This document shows, in pieces, positions 1 to 8,537 of a stretch of 16,366 nucleotides of DNA. Source of the stretch: an uncultured Bacillota bacterium (GTDB lineage: Bacteria > Bacillota > Clostridia > UBA1381); NCBI GenBank assembly GCA_949297205.1, contig CASFSH010000122.1, positions 1-16,366 on the forward strand, given 5' to 3'. Under the pieces are notes generated by a model, which made no database searches, was not told the DNA's origin, and worked only from the letters and a program-made list of their open reading frames with translations. Numbering within the stretch: the stretch's first letter is position 1; each line of letters opens with the position of its first letter. Position numbers and translations under genes: made by a program.

Positions 1-2
1 AA

Positions 3-27
3 TAAATGCGATTTTCAATCGCATTTA
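3..27. repeat. Hairpin 1, perfect 11-bp stem
   Basis: Left arm TAAATGCGATT (3-13) pairs fully with AATCGCATTTA (17-27) around a TTC loop. On the minus strand it would be the most distal hairpin after the SGNH gene; the window ends too soon to see whether a T-tract follows. Confidence 0.8.
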
Positions 28-57
28 GAAAAATTATGACTATTGTCAAAATTTTTC
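28..57. repeat. Hairpin 2, 13-bp stem with one mismatch
   Basis: GAAAAATTATGAC (28-40) pairs with GTCAAAATTTTTC (45-57) around a TATT loop; 12 of 13 positions pair (36 against 49 is A-A). It abuts hairpin 1 with no spacer. Confidence 0.75.
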
Positions 58-58
58 A

Positions 59-79
59 TGTAAAATCGAAGATTTTACA
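59..79. repeat. Hairpin 3, perfect 9-bp stem
   Basis: TGTAAAATC (59-67) pairs with GATTTTACA (71-79) around a GAA loop. One base separates it from hairpin 2. Confidence 0.75.
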
Positions 80-105
80 CAGTTCGCATTGATAAAGTCT
101 GCTGA

Positions 106-135
106 AATAAATATTTTGGGAGCAAAATATTTATT
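106..135. repeat. Hairpin 4, 12 to 13-bp A/T stem
   Basis: AATAAATATTTT (106-117) pairs with AAAATATTTATT (124-135); G118 and C123 add one pair, leaving a GGAG loop. Confidence 0.75.
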
Positions 136-138
136 CAC

Positions 139-179
139 GGTACAAGGTTTTTTGCAAAAATGCACAAAACCCTTGCACC
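139..179. repeat. Hairpin 5, imperfect 16-pair stem
   Basis: Outer arm from GGT at 139 pairs with ACC at 177-179; CAAGG (143-147) pairs with CCTTG (171-175); TTTT (148-151) with AAAA (166-169); TGCA (153-156) with TGCA (161-164) around AAAA. There are two mismatches and one bulged C (170). Confidence 0.65.
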
Positions 180-181
180 TA

Positions 182-233
182 AACAATTATGAAACGCTTG
201 TAAGCCGCTATGCGGCTGCGTTTCATAATTGTT
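182..233 (-). terminator. Long hairpin 6 at the end of the SGNH gene, possible transcript end
   Basis: A perfect 16-bp stem (AACAATTATGAAACGC at 182-197 with its complement at 218-233) encloses a second 6-bp stem AGCCGC/GCGGCT (203-208/212-217). The outer right arm contains the stop codon (223-225) and the last codons of the SGNH gene. It is the strongest and most GC-rich hairpin of the run, but read on the minus strand it is followed by TAGGTGC rather than a T-run, so it is not a classical intrinsic terminator; it could stabilise or delimit the mRNA 3' end. Confidence 0.5.
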
Positions 234-3200
234 CAGCAGTCATTATATAAGGTACCATCTGATTGCTGTTATTCGGCTGTGCGTCACTTCCCCACAGGAA
301 GAATTTATATGTTTTTCCTTCAAGATTAAGATTATCAGCCGTTATATTAATTTTCATTGTATGCTTTTTATCAGTACCATTATAAAGCATAATATTTTTT
401 CTCGGAATGACCTTTTCAAGTTTACCTGTTTCATCATATATTGCAAAATATCCATCATATCCGTATTTGTTTATAAGATAATTACCGGAAATATCTATGC
501 TTATAAGATCCCCTGTCTTGTACGGCTCACCATTTGTGATTACATTTTTTCCGTAAAATTCATCATACACGCCGTTCATATCATACCACGGGGTCAGGCG
601 GAATGAATCTATTATAAAGTACAATCCCATAATAAGATTGTTTTTATAATCATCATCAAGCATGATTTTTATGTATTCGTTTCCGTTTCCTGTAAAATGT
701 ATTTTATCGCCATTTCCCATATAAAATTCTGTTATAAAGTCATCGCTGTAATTTCCGCAGGCACCTACGCTGTTATAAACAATTGTATCCTCTCCGCCGT
801 TATATGCAATTTCAACTTTGCACTCCAATGCAAGACGTCCGGAGTTCAGCCATGTATCAACAAGATAATCGCCTTCTTCTATATTTCCGATATTCCATTT
901 TACCCAAATCAGATCATCATATGAATCAACTTCGCCAAGTGCTTTAATATCATCCAATGTAACTTTTGTAGGCGCTTCTTCATATCGGCTGTGGCCTGTT
1001 CCCGCAACCTGTGCATTATTAACTGTTTCGGATTTTTCCGCCGCACTTAGTTTATATGCAATATGTTCCGGTTCTGATAACGTAAAACTTAACACATTTG
1101 ATTCTACCGAATTGATTAATACAACCTTTACATTAAAATCTTTCGCTTCTGTAAATACTGTTTCGGGTATCATAATCATATCATCCTTGATTTCATAACT
1201 TACTGCAATATCATTTACATAAACTTTTGATATAAAGTCAGGTTTTAAAATCTCATTTGTTTTAATAATTCTTGCAGTATTTGTATATGCTGTATTATTT
1301 TCACTTTCGGTTATTGTAAGTGTTTGGGGCATGGTATAAAATTCCGATAACAATGCACTGTCGTCAACTACCTGTGTAAGTCTTATTACTTCTGTATAAA
1401 ATCTGCTTCCCATTGCAACGGGGCTTCCGTTCGATACCTTAATGTATTCATATTCCGTTCCGTTAAATTCAAATATTCCGATATTATGCCATGTATCATC
1501 CTTAGTTGTATTAATTGTAAGACTGCTTAAACCGTTTGCAGACAATACGTCAAAATTCATTTTTTCCATCATATATTGAGTACCGTTTATTGTTGCATTT
1601 ATATCAAACCATTCAACTTTGTATGTACCCTTAAATTCTTCTCTGCCCTTCCATTTAACACTCGCTGCTTTATCGTCGTTGTATACCTGGAAGATATTAG
1701 CCGGATTTCCGCTCCAACCCTTTATTTGTTCATTAACTCCATATGGCACTCCTTCTTTTTCTATATAAGGATCGGACATGGTATAAAAATGTTGTACAGG
1801 CTCAATAATTTCTATATTATCACAGTACATTGTATTTTCCGAATCGGTTATTTCAACAATATATTTTCCTGCTTTATCAAATAAAGAACCATCAAACAAA
1901 ATTTTTCCGTCTTTTAACTCATAGCCACTATTTTCCTCAATTTTGACTCCGTTTATTTTAAGTTCTGCTACATCATTACATGAATATGTATACAGTTCAT
2001 ATGCACCAATCAGATATGAATTATTGTTACTTGCTGTCAAAGCAGATGGTCTTTCATTTAATTCAGAAAGCTCTTCTTCAATACGGGCAAGCTTTTCAAT
2101 TGCTTCCTGTGAAACCGGCGATTCATTAAATTCAAGATATTCGCACTTTTGCTTTAAATCCTCTATTTCATCGCTTATATTATTATCATAAACAGTCAAA
2201 GAAGAAATTTTTGAAGAAACATAATCAGAATAACCTTTAACTACAAAATTATCAAGATAAACCGGACTGCTTTGCGTAGCTGTATTACTCAATACAATAT
2301 AAAGATCACCCAACGAGCTTCCTCTTATTGTTGTTCCTCCCTGTGAGGATATTTCACCGTTTAAATATGCTGCTTCAACGCCGTCTATATACAATTTCTG
2401 ATCATTATTCTTAAAATTCATGATCAGTTCATATTTATGCATAACACCTGTTTCAGGCCAATATACATTGTCCTCATTCCAAAATCTTGCGGCAACATTT
2501 CCGGCATCTCTTATCCATACTCTTGCAGGATTTGATTTTAACATTGAAAATCTGTCATTTTCAGTAAGCCCTTTTCCGTCGCATATTCTTATTCCCACTC
2601 CTGGGGTATTTTCAAGTTCAAAACTCAGATATATTATATCATAACTGTTATCATCAATGTCGTGATGTATACCGGTATGCTGTCCGCCGTACATTACAAG
2701 TCTTCCGTCTTTTACATCGACCGTCACATCATCTGTTCCCGCCGTCTTTATTTCGTTATAAACTTCCCAGCCGGGATCAACAAATGAATCTTTAAGATCT
2801 CCGTCAAAATTGCTTTCAAAGCCTCCGATTGTCTTTTTTAACTGCGGATTAGCATTAATAAATTCACTTGTTGTTTTAAATCCGTTTTCAGGTATTTCTC
2901 CGTTTACAGCAATTCCATATATTGCAAGAGTACCGTCAGATGTTCCGTCAGCACTTACAAAATCCGAACGTGTTATTGTAATTGTGTGGTCGCCTTCAGC
3001 AAGGTCAGTCTTTTGCCATAGTATATCATATCTTGTTGTACTGTCCTTTACTCCCGTTATATTTTCCAAAACATAATCGCTTCCATCGGAATTTGCATTT
3101 GTTATTCTTACATTAAATTTATTACCTATTCTTGTTCCTCTTAACACAACAATTCTTCCGCTGAAATCAAAGCTTACAGAATTACCGGTTGTTGATGTTT

Positions 3201-4245
3201 TCAGCTGTTCATTACTATTGTATGATGAAAGTCCCCAGCCGTCACCGGAAATAGTACCTTCGGTAAACGGAATTGTATGGAAAGAATCATCATATATGTT
3301 ATTGCTGTATTTTTCTATTGTTGATACATCCGCACTCGGTATACTCAAATATTTTTGTGGATTATCGGAAATAGTTTTTTCCATAAATTCTGCATAAAGT
3401 TTTGTTCCGATCGTTGTATTCGGATGAATACAATCGTTTGATGCATATATTTCATCCTGGGTATATGTATTACCGTCAAGCGCCTGTGCCCCGTTTGATA
3501 TTATATTTTGAATGTATGAGTCAATATCTATTGACGGGATACCATACTTTTGTGCAACCTCCTCATGAACATCAATACAGGCTCTCGGCATAACAAGTCT
3601 GCCTATTCTGTTATTGTCTGTATCTGTATTTGCAATATGTGTTTTTCCCATTCCCACATAATTATAAATAATAATCGGTTTTTCCGGCAAAGCAAGAAGC
3701 TGTCTGGTTATTGTTTCCATATAACACTTAATGACTTCTTTTCTTGCATTATCGGGAACATATGTATATTTCTTTTCATTATAGATAAGAAACTCATTTC
3801 CTTCTTCATCTGTTGGCAAAATATACTTTCCCTGTTCTACATCAAAATTGATCTGTGTGTCGGCTTCTCCCGGAGCATCTGATACTTCTTCAGTATACAA
3901 TGAACGATCGTTTACTGAAAACTCAACAAATACAATGTCCGGATTATGTGTAACAACACTGTCATAAACCCTTGTAATCCCAAAATCCGATCCTGTTCCG
4001 CCTACACCTGCGTTATAGAAATTAACGGTTTTTCCGGTTTGTTCCTCAAGCCAGTCAGAAAATAAAGATCCGTATGATAAAGTTGTTCCTCCGCGTTCGG
4101 TAATTGAACCACCTATTGCTACGCAGTTTATTTCATCCTTGTTGATAAAATAATCCGCAATATCCGACTCCTCTGCAAGAGACGTCATTGGCAGCTGCAT
4201 TGCAATCATCATTAAAGCAACTGCCAGGCTAATAAATTTTTTCAT
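223..4245 (-). CDS. Secreted multimodular SGNH/GDSL-family esterase with carbohydrate-binding-like modules
   Basis: 1340 residues. A signal peptide (residues 1-24, ending SLA) indicates export. Residues about 36-295 form an SGNH hydrolase domain: block I GGSIT with nucleophile Ser47, block II NAGVGGTGSD, block III FSVND with Asn112, and block V DCIHPN giving Asp271 and His274, so the catalytic set is complete. The family hydrolyses acyl esters, often acetyl groups on plant polysaccharides; the substrate here is inferred only. Then come a CE2-like jelly roll (about 325-450), a LamG-like beta-sandwich (about 472-672), a helical linker (688-735), an Ig-like domain (736-815), golvesin/CBM-like modules (819-958 and 1062-1218) separated by an Ig-like domain (968-1058), and a C-terminal KFFLW module (1236-1340). 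No SLH domain or LPXTG sorting signal is visible. The ATG start has AGGAGG 9 bases upstream. It is the last gene of the run, 64 bases after the beta-helix gene, and its stop codon lies in a hairpin arm. Confidence 0.9.
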   Translation of the reverse strand: MKKFISLAVALMMIAMQLPMTSLAEESDIADYFINKDEINCVAIGGSITERGGTTLSYGSLFSDWLEEQTGKTVNFYNAGVGGTGSDFGITRVYDSVVTHNPDIVFVEFSVNDRSLYTEEVSDAPGEADTQINFDVEQGKYILPTDEEGNEFLIYNEKKYTYVPDNARKEVIKCYMETITRQLLALPEKPIIIYNYVGMGKTHIANTDTDNNRIGRLVMPRACIDVHEEVAQKYGIPSIDIDSYIQNIISNGAQALDGNTYTQDEIYASNDCIHPNTTIGTKLYAEFMEKTISDNPQKYLSIPSADVSTIEKYSNNIYDDSFHTIPFTEGTISGDGWGLSSYNSNEQLKTSTTGNSVSFDFSGRIVVLRGTRIGNKFNVRITNANSDGSDYVLENITGVKDSTTRYDILWQKTDLAEGDHTITITRSDFVSADGTSDGTLAIYGIAVNGEIPENGFKTTSEFINANPQLKKTIGGFESNFDGDLKDSFVDPGWEVYNEIKTAGTDDVTVDVKDGRLVMYGGQHTGIHHDIDDNSYDIIYLSFELENTPGVGIRICDGKGLTENDRFSMLKSNPARVWIRDAGNVAARFWNEDNVYWPETGVMHKYELIMNFKNNDQKLYIDGVEAAYLNGEISSQGGTTIRGSSLGDLYIVLSNTATQSSPVYLDNFVVKGYSDYVSSKISSLTVYDNNISDEIEDLKQKCEYLEFNESPVSQEAIEKLARIEEELSELNERPSALTASNNNSYLIGAYELYTYSCNDVAELKINGVKIEENSGYELKDGKILFDGSLFDKAGKYIVEITDSENTMYCDNIEIIEPVQHFYTMSDPYIEKEGVPYGVNEQIKGWSGNPANIFQVYNDDKAASVKWKGREEFKGTYKVEWFDINATINGTQYMMEKMNFDVLSANGLSSLTINTTKDDTWHNIGIFEFNGTEYEYIKVSNGSPVAMGSRFYTEVIRLTQVVDDSALLSEFYTMPQTLTITESENNTAYTNTARIIKTNEILKPDFISKVYVNDIAVSYEIKDDMIMIPETVFTEAKDFNVKVVLINSVESNVLSFTLSEPEHIAYKLSAAEKSETVNNAQVAGTGHSRYEEAPTKVTLDDIKALGEVDSYDDLIWVKWNIGNIEEGDYLVDTWLNSGRLALECKVEIAYNGGEDTIVYNSVGACGNYSDDFITEFYMGNGDKIHFTGNGNEYIKIMLDDDYKNNLIMGLYFIIDSFRLTPWYDMNGVYDEFYGKNVITNGEPYKTGDLISIDISGNYLINKYGYDGYFAIYDETGKLEKVIPRKNIMLYNGTDKKHTMKINITADNLNLEGKTYKFFLWGSDAQPNNSNQMVPYIMTAEQL

Positions 4246-4275
4246 TTAAAAATTCCTCCTTTTATTATTATTAAA

Positions 4276-4299
4276 ATTATATATTTCCCTGATTTAGGG
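4276..4299 (-). promoter_or_regulatory. Small hairpin and TATAAT box in the spacer before the SGNH gene
   Basis: In the 64-base spacer, CCCT/AGGG arms (4287-4290/4296-4299) make a 4-bp hairpin, and a perfect TATAAT lies at 4281-4276 on the minus strand, about 30 bases before the ATG. No -35 box is recognisable, so an internal promoter is only possible; the spacer could equally be a weak processing site inside the operon. Confidence 0.25.
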
Positions 4300-4309
4300 T
4301 TTTATACTT

Positions 4310-7300
4310 TTATTTAACAATATAAGTTTTAACATTATCGTAATTTCCTGATATTACACTGATATAAAGCTTGTCATCACCTTTTGAAACAGAGTAATGC
4401 GCATTATCACATACCAGCACTTCTATATCGGCATTAAATAACTGCTGTTCATCCAATCCGCAGTTTATTATATTATCTGAAACATTCTTATAAATTTTTC
4501 CGTTTACAGTAAGTTCTTTAATGAATACCGAACTACCATAATTTACCGGTATTTTTACTAATGTATTATCAACGTAAAATACTCCTGTGCTTTCTTTTGA
4601 TTTTGAATCGCTTGAATCATACAATATGCTTCCTACGCTTTTTAAATCATCACAGTTTACACTTATGTTATCGGCTTTTAATTCACCGTTTATATAGACG
4701 CTGTACTTTAAATCTTTAACCGACAGGCTGATTGTTACGGTATACTCTTTGTTACTCTCATACCTCATTATCGGATGATTTTTTTGTGCGTTTGCATAGA
4801 TTATTCCGTCCGATGCAAATATTATTCTTGCGGCATTACCGGCACTTACTCCGTCCTTTGTTGCGTGGTACCCGGTTTTTATCAAAGACATTGAAAAATC
4901 ACCGTCGGTCTGTTGTGCGGTAATTGTTGAAGAAAACTCAACATAATAATGCTCCGGGTAAAAACATCGCTGTGCATACTGAACACTTTTGTTGGTATCA
5001 TTAAACTTCACGCACTTATTTTCATTTTTAACTGCTGTTGTAACATCTAAAATTTCGGTACTTCTTAAAAATAATCCGTATGGTTTTTCTCCTTCAATTT
5101 CATTTTCGTATGAGTCATATATCACTGTCTGAAGACCGTTATTTTTGTTTTCCATTAAAAAACCGTCTGTACACAATTCAAGATATTTTATTTTTTCGCT
5201 TAAATCCTGTAATTTTTCCAGTTCTTCCATTATACCGTTAACCTCGTCTGAATTTATTATTCCGTATTTTTCCAGTGCGTCAATACTGTATAATAAACTT
5301 TCGTACTTATCTTCATATGACATTGTTGTGAAAGAAAAAACCCCGTTAGTGTTAAATTGGCTCTGATAGTCCAAAAAAGGATATTTTCTTACCCTCCAAT
5401 AATAGGTTTTGCCGTATTCAAGTTCGAGTGTTATGCTGTTTTCAGAGGTTTTGTAATATAAAGCGTCCGACATATCGGGATTTTCCGATATATACACCCT
5501 GCTTTCTTCTATTCCTCCGTTTTTTTCTTCCCATGAAAGCGTTACAGCATTTGATAAATCAGTTTTCCCGTTTTCGGGAAGCAAAAGATTAAATTCCTCG
5601 CATTTGTTGTCGTATATAATATCGGTTTCGTCATTTCTCATACCGCCTTTATATGTCCCTATCAAAGAAATATCTATCGGCTTAAAATGAGGATTATCCT
5701 CTGTGATTTTCGAAAAATCAAAATCATAAAAATCGGTGCAGTTACTCTCGGGGCTGTTGTTATATTCAATATTATTTTGTACCGTTCCCGAATTTTCCAA
5801 AACACTTCCGATTTCAGGCGTCTTTGAATTATACAAAACATTGTTTGTTACACGATTATATTTAGGTTCACCGTAATCATCCATAAGAGCCTCAAACGCT
5901 TCAGGATACTTTTGTCTTACCGTATCATTATCATATAGCTTAATATTTAAAACAGACGTCCCGTTTTCGGGATCAAGATTTTTTGCTATCCCGGTTTTTA
6001 CAATTTTTATTGATTCATCGCAGTTTATTATAATATTGTTGTCAAATACAAGGTTTCGTCCCCCGTGTCCAAACAGTGCCGGTTCCATTGCATTATACAC
6101 AATATTTGAAGACACCTCAACACCGCTTGTCATATCATCAAGATAAATTCCCAAAGCACCCGAATCGGTAAATCCCTGTGATGCGGCAATTCCAACCGAA
6201 TCTTTTACTATGTTATATCGGATTTTTGTACCATAGCCCATACCGTAGTTAAGAAAATAAATTCCTCCGGTATCTCCCATTTCAAGATTTGTTCTTTCGA
6301 TAATATTGTATTCAATAATATTTTCCATTCCGCTTCCGGTAATTCCGTGAGTAGGGACATTAAATATATGATTGTTTTGTACTCTGTTTTGACATCCTCC
6401 GATTGTTACGGCGGATTTTGAATTTGAAATTTTGCCTGTTTTTGTGATTGTATTATTCTCGGCATAATTGTTGCCGGGAGTAAGATTGTATTGGTTTCCG
6501 CCGTTTAACTGAATACCGACACCGCCGATTTCAGAAATATCACAGTCTCTTATATAATTATCGGTACCTGATATTGATATTCCGGTTGATGTTATATTTT
6601 TTATGCTGCCGCCTTCTATCGCACACCCTGTACTTTTTGAATCTATTATAACACCTGTACCGCCTGAATTTTTAAAGTCAATACCGCGAAAAATCATATC
6701 ATGCGCATTATTCATCTTTAAAATACCCGAATCATTATATGAAACATATACATCTTGGCATAAATCGGGAAGAATAACATACATCGTGTCTTTGTCTATG
6801 TACCATTCACCGTCATTGTCCAGCTCGCAAAACAAATTTACTCCGTAATATCTCGGATTACCGTAAGCGCCGAGTCCTGTACCGTTAAGACCGCTTATTG
6901 TCATGGATTCTTCATCTATTTTTGAGATTTTTACAAAATCCCTTGTATATGGCGTCATCCAATAACCGCACAGCCATGCATTTTTTTCATCCTTCCAATT
7001 TAAAATTTTTTCATTGTTTATAATATATGTAAAACCTCTTTGTTTGCTTCCTCCGTCACTTCTTGTACCGTAATCAACAATTTCTCCGAGTTTATCATAT
7101 CCTTCGTTCGGCCATCTTGAAAGAGTTCCTTGTGTGTCGTCAAATACTACACAATAGGGTGAGGAAATACTCATATCTTCTGTATTTATTCCCTCCGGTA
7201 CCGAAATTTTATAAAGTCTTTCTCTTGCAGACTCGTTGATTTTTTCAAGCAAGTCATTGTCATTGACTTTTTCAAAATCTTCTCTTTCATAGTGTTTTGA

Positions 7301-8503
7301 TGTTGTTAAAACCGCATTGTCTTCATATGAACGCCATATAACGGGATATTCCAAAACCCCTGAATCATGGCTTTCAAATATTAAAGTATCCTCTGTTTCA
7401 TATATTCCCGGCATAAGATTTACACATATTCCGCTGTTGGCTTTACCGTCTTTTATCAGCTGTCTTACTGCGGTTTGTGCTTCTTTGATACTTCCGTAAG
7501 GATTTAAAAATGTTCCATCACCATTTTTGGAATTTGGAAGAACATAGATGTTTTCTTTATATTCGTCTGCACTTTTTAATTCAATATTTCTGCAATACAG
7601 ATTTCGTTCTTTAAACACACTGTCGTCCGGCTGTGAGTTTATATCGCCGAACAATGTTATTTTTAAAAGATTTATTCTTAAAAAGCCTGTCCCTATATGC
7701 GTTACCTTTACATATTCCGATCCATTTCCGGAAAATTCGTATCTTCCAATATCTGTTAAACCATTTTTATCTTTATGATTTATCATTATATTATGTTCGC
7801 CGTTTTTGTCAAATACGCTGACCTTTATCTGTTCACTGTTACCGCTGTGCTGAATGTTATAAAATTGTATTTCACATATTCCGCTTTCACGAATTGTCCA
7901 TCTGCAGCTTGCATTATCATAACCGTAAATGGATTCTGTATTGTTGTAACCCAAAAGTCCCGACTCATGCCATGTTCCCGACATACGTCTGAAATATGTG
8001 TCGGTATCATAATAAGTTTCATAAAGATAAGGAAAACTTTCAATCATTATGCTGTTTACACGGTAATAATGATTATCTGTCCCCGTGACGGTTATTTTAA
8101 TGTTTTGCTCTTTTTCAACCTTAAAAGTATTCAACTCAACAAATCCGCTTTCTTCATTGGTATTATTATGATTCAATGAAAACTTTTCGCTTTTGTCACC
8201 ATACGAAACCTCTATATTAATTTTTTCACCGTTTGCAGAATGTATCAGGTTATAAAAATAAATTCTGTAATAACCTTTTTGTTTAGCTTCCACATTCCAA
8301 AAGGCCTGCGATTCTTCTCCGGTAAAATATTCACTGGGAGTATCGTTATAACCCTTTAACTCACTTTTATACCATATTCCGCTTTTTGAAAAATTACTGT
8401 CCTCAATTGTGTATACCGTAACATTTGAGTTTTCTTCATATGCAAAAACATTTACTGTCGACAAGAGGAAAATACCTAATGTTATTAAAATTATTCTTTT
8501 CAA
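4310..8503 (-). CDS. Secreted right-handed parallel beta-helix protein, candidate polysaccharide lyase or glycosidase (GH141-like)
   Basis: 1397 residues when read from the TTG at 8503-8501, whose product begins MKRIILITLG and gives a clean signal peptide ending VFA (residue 21). Two tandem golvesin-like beta-sandwiches follow (about 30-156 and 163-287; both start with a W..S.L.GYN.T pattern). Residues about 317-955 look like a pectate-lyase-superfamily beta-helix: the opening 'DGTFLNPYGSIKEAQTAVR' and 'LMPGIYETEDTL' are typical of carbohydrate-active beta-helix proteins, and rungs run to about 840. Acidic motifs GDTGGIY (Asp744) and GIYLDD (Asp789, Asp790) plus FGHGG (His813) are the best active-site candidates. 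Then FnIII (970-1060, YYWRVR), a helical linker (1061-1112), a LamG-like domain (about 1117-1318) and a beta C-terminus. No wall anchor is seen. Family assignment to GH141 is by resemblance only. An in-frame TTG at 8533 would give 1407 residues but places the ribosome binding site inside the gene. Confidence 0.85.
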   Translation of the reverse strand: MKRIILITLGIFLLSTVNVFAYEENSNVTVYTIEDSNFSKSGIWYKSELKGYNDTPSEYFTGEESQAFWNVEAKQKGYYRIYFYNLIHSANGEKINIEVSYGDKSEKFSLNHNNTNEESGFVELNTFKVEKEQNIKITVTGTDNHYYRVNSIMIESFPYLYETYYDTDTYFRRMSGTWHESGLLGYNNTESIYGYDNASCRWTIRESGICEIQFYNIQHSGNSEQIKVSVFDKNGEHNIMINHKDKNGLTDIGRYEFSGNGSEYVKVTHIGTGFLRINLLKITLFGDINSQPDDSVFKERNLYCRNIELKSADEYKENIYVLPNSKNGDGTFLNPYGSIKEAQTAVRQLIKDGKANSGICVNLMPGIYETEDTLIFESHDSGVLEYPVIWRSYEDNAVLTTSKHYEREDFEKVNDNDLLEKINESARERLYKISVPEGINTEDMSISSPYCVVFDDTQGTLSRWPNEGYDKLGEIVDYGTRSDGGSKQRGFTYIINNEKILNWKDEKNAWLCGYWMTPYTRDFVKISKIDEESMTISGLNGTGLGAYGNPRYYGVNLFCELDNDGEWYIDKDTMYVILPDLCQDVYVSYNDSGILKMNNAHDMIFRGIDFKNSGGTGVIIDSKSTGCAIEGGSIKNITSTGISISGTDNYIRDCDISEIGGVGIQLNGGNQYNLTPGNNYAENNTITKTGKISNSKSAVTIGGCQNRVQNNHIFNVPTHGITGSGMENIIEYNIIERTNLEMGDTGGIYFLNYGMGYGTKIRYNIVKDSVGIAASQGFTDSGALGIYLDDMTSGVEVSSNIVYNAMEPALFGHGGRNLVFDNNIIINCDESIKIVKTGIAKNLDPENGTSVLNIKLYDNDTVRQKYPEAFEALMDDYGEPKYNRVTNNVLYNSKTPEIGSVLENSGTVQNNIEYNNSPESNCTDFYDFDFSKITEDNPHFKPIDISLIGTYKGGMRNDETDIIYDNKCEEFNLLLPENGKTDLSNAVTLSWEEKNGGIEESRVYISENPDMSDALYYKTSENSITLELEYGKTYYWRVRKYPFLDYQSQFNTNGVFSFTTMSYEDKYESLLYSIDALEKYGIINSDEVNGIMEELEKLQDLSEKIKYLELCTDGFLMENKNNGLQTVIYDSYENEIEGEKPYGLFLRSTEILDVTTAVKNENKCVKFNDTNKSVQYAQRCFYPEHYYVEFSSTITAQQTDGDFSMSLIKTGYHATKDGVSAGNAARIIFASDGIIYANAQKNHPIMRYESNKEYTVTISLSVKDLKYSVYINGELKADNISVNCDDLKSVGSILYDSSDSKSKESTGVFYVDNTLVKIPVNYGSSVFIKELTVNGKIYKNVSDNIINCGLDEQQLFNADIEVLVCDNAHYSVSKGDDKLYISVISGNYDNVKTYIVK

Positions 8504-8517
8504 TATAATATATATTA

Positions 8518-8522
8518 CCTCC
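8518..8522 (-). promoter_or_regulatory. Ribosome binding site that decides the beta-helix gene start
   Basis: GGAGG reads on the minus strand at 8522-8518, downstream of the in-frame TTG at 8533 and upstream of the TTG at 8503. Spacing to the 8503 TTG is 14 bases, long but usable; an ATT at 8509-8507 would be at 8 bases. No ATG exists near the signal peptide. The TTG at 8503 is preferred because the product then begins MKR and has a normal signal peptide. Confidence 0.6.
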
Positions 8523-8537
8523 GTTCTCTGCAAATAT

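Larger units (their letters stand above)
1..233. repeat. Run of six consecutive, mutually different hairpins
   Basis: The whole gap left of the SGNH gene (222 bases) plus its last codons is made of inverted repeats: arms 3-13/17-27, 28-40/45-57, 59-67/71-79, 106-118/123-135, 139-156/161-179 and 182-197/218-233. Only about 80-104 is unpaired by eye. The arms do not share sequence, so this is not a simple tandem repeat or a CRISPR array. It may continue left of the window. It could act as a bidirectional transcript end, a structured RNA, or be a composite of palindromic repeats. Confidence 0.75.

Noticed and set aside
1..233. CRISPR array or simple tandem repeat
   Set aside because: The palindromes differ in sequence and length and have no regular spacers; no cas gene is present.
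229..924. Plus-strand open frames opposite the esterase gene
   Set aside because: They lie antisense within a gene with clear domains, lack ribosome binding sites and have Cys/Ile/Phe-rich compositions typical of shadow frames.
4246..4309. Intrinsic terminator between the beta-helix and esterase genes
   Set aside because: The hairpin has only four pairs and no T-run follows it on the minus strand.
7825..8043. Short minus-strand frame inside the beta-helix gene
   Set aside because: It is an alternative frame of a well-supported gene with no ribosome binding site.
7775..8179. 134-codon plus-strand frame opposite the beta-helix gene
   Set aside because: It is antisense to the golvesin-like modules, which have recognisable sequence, and shows no domain of its own.
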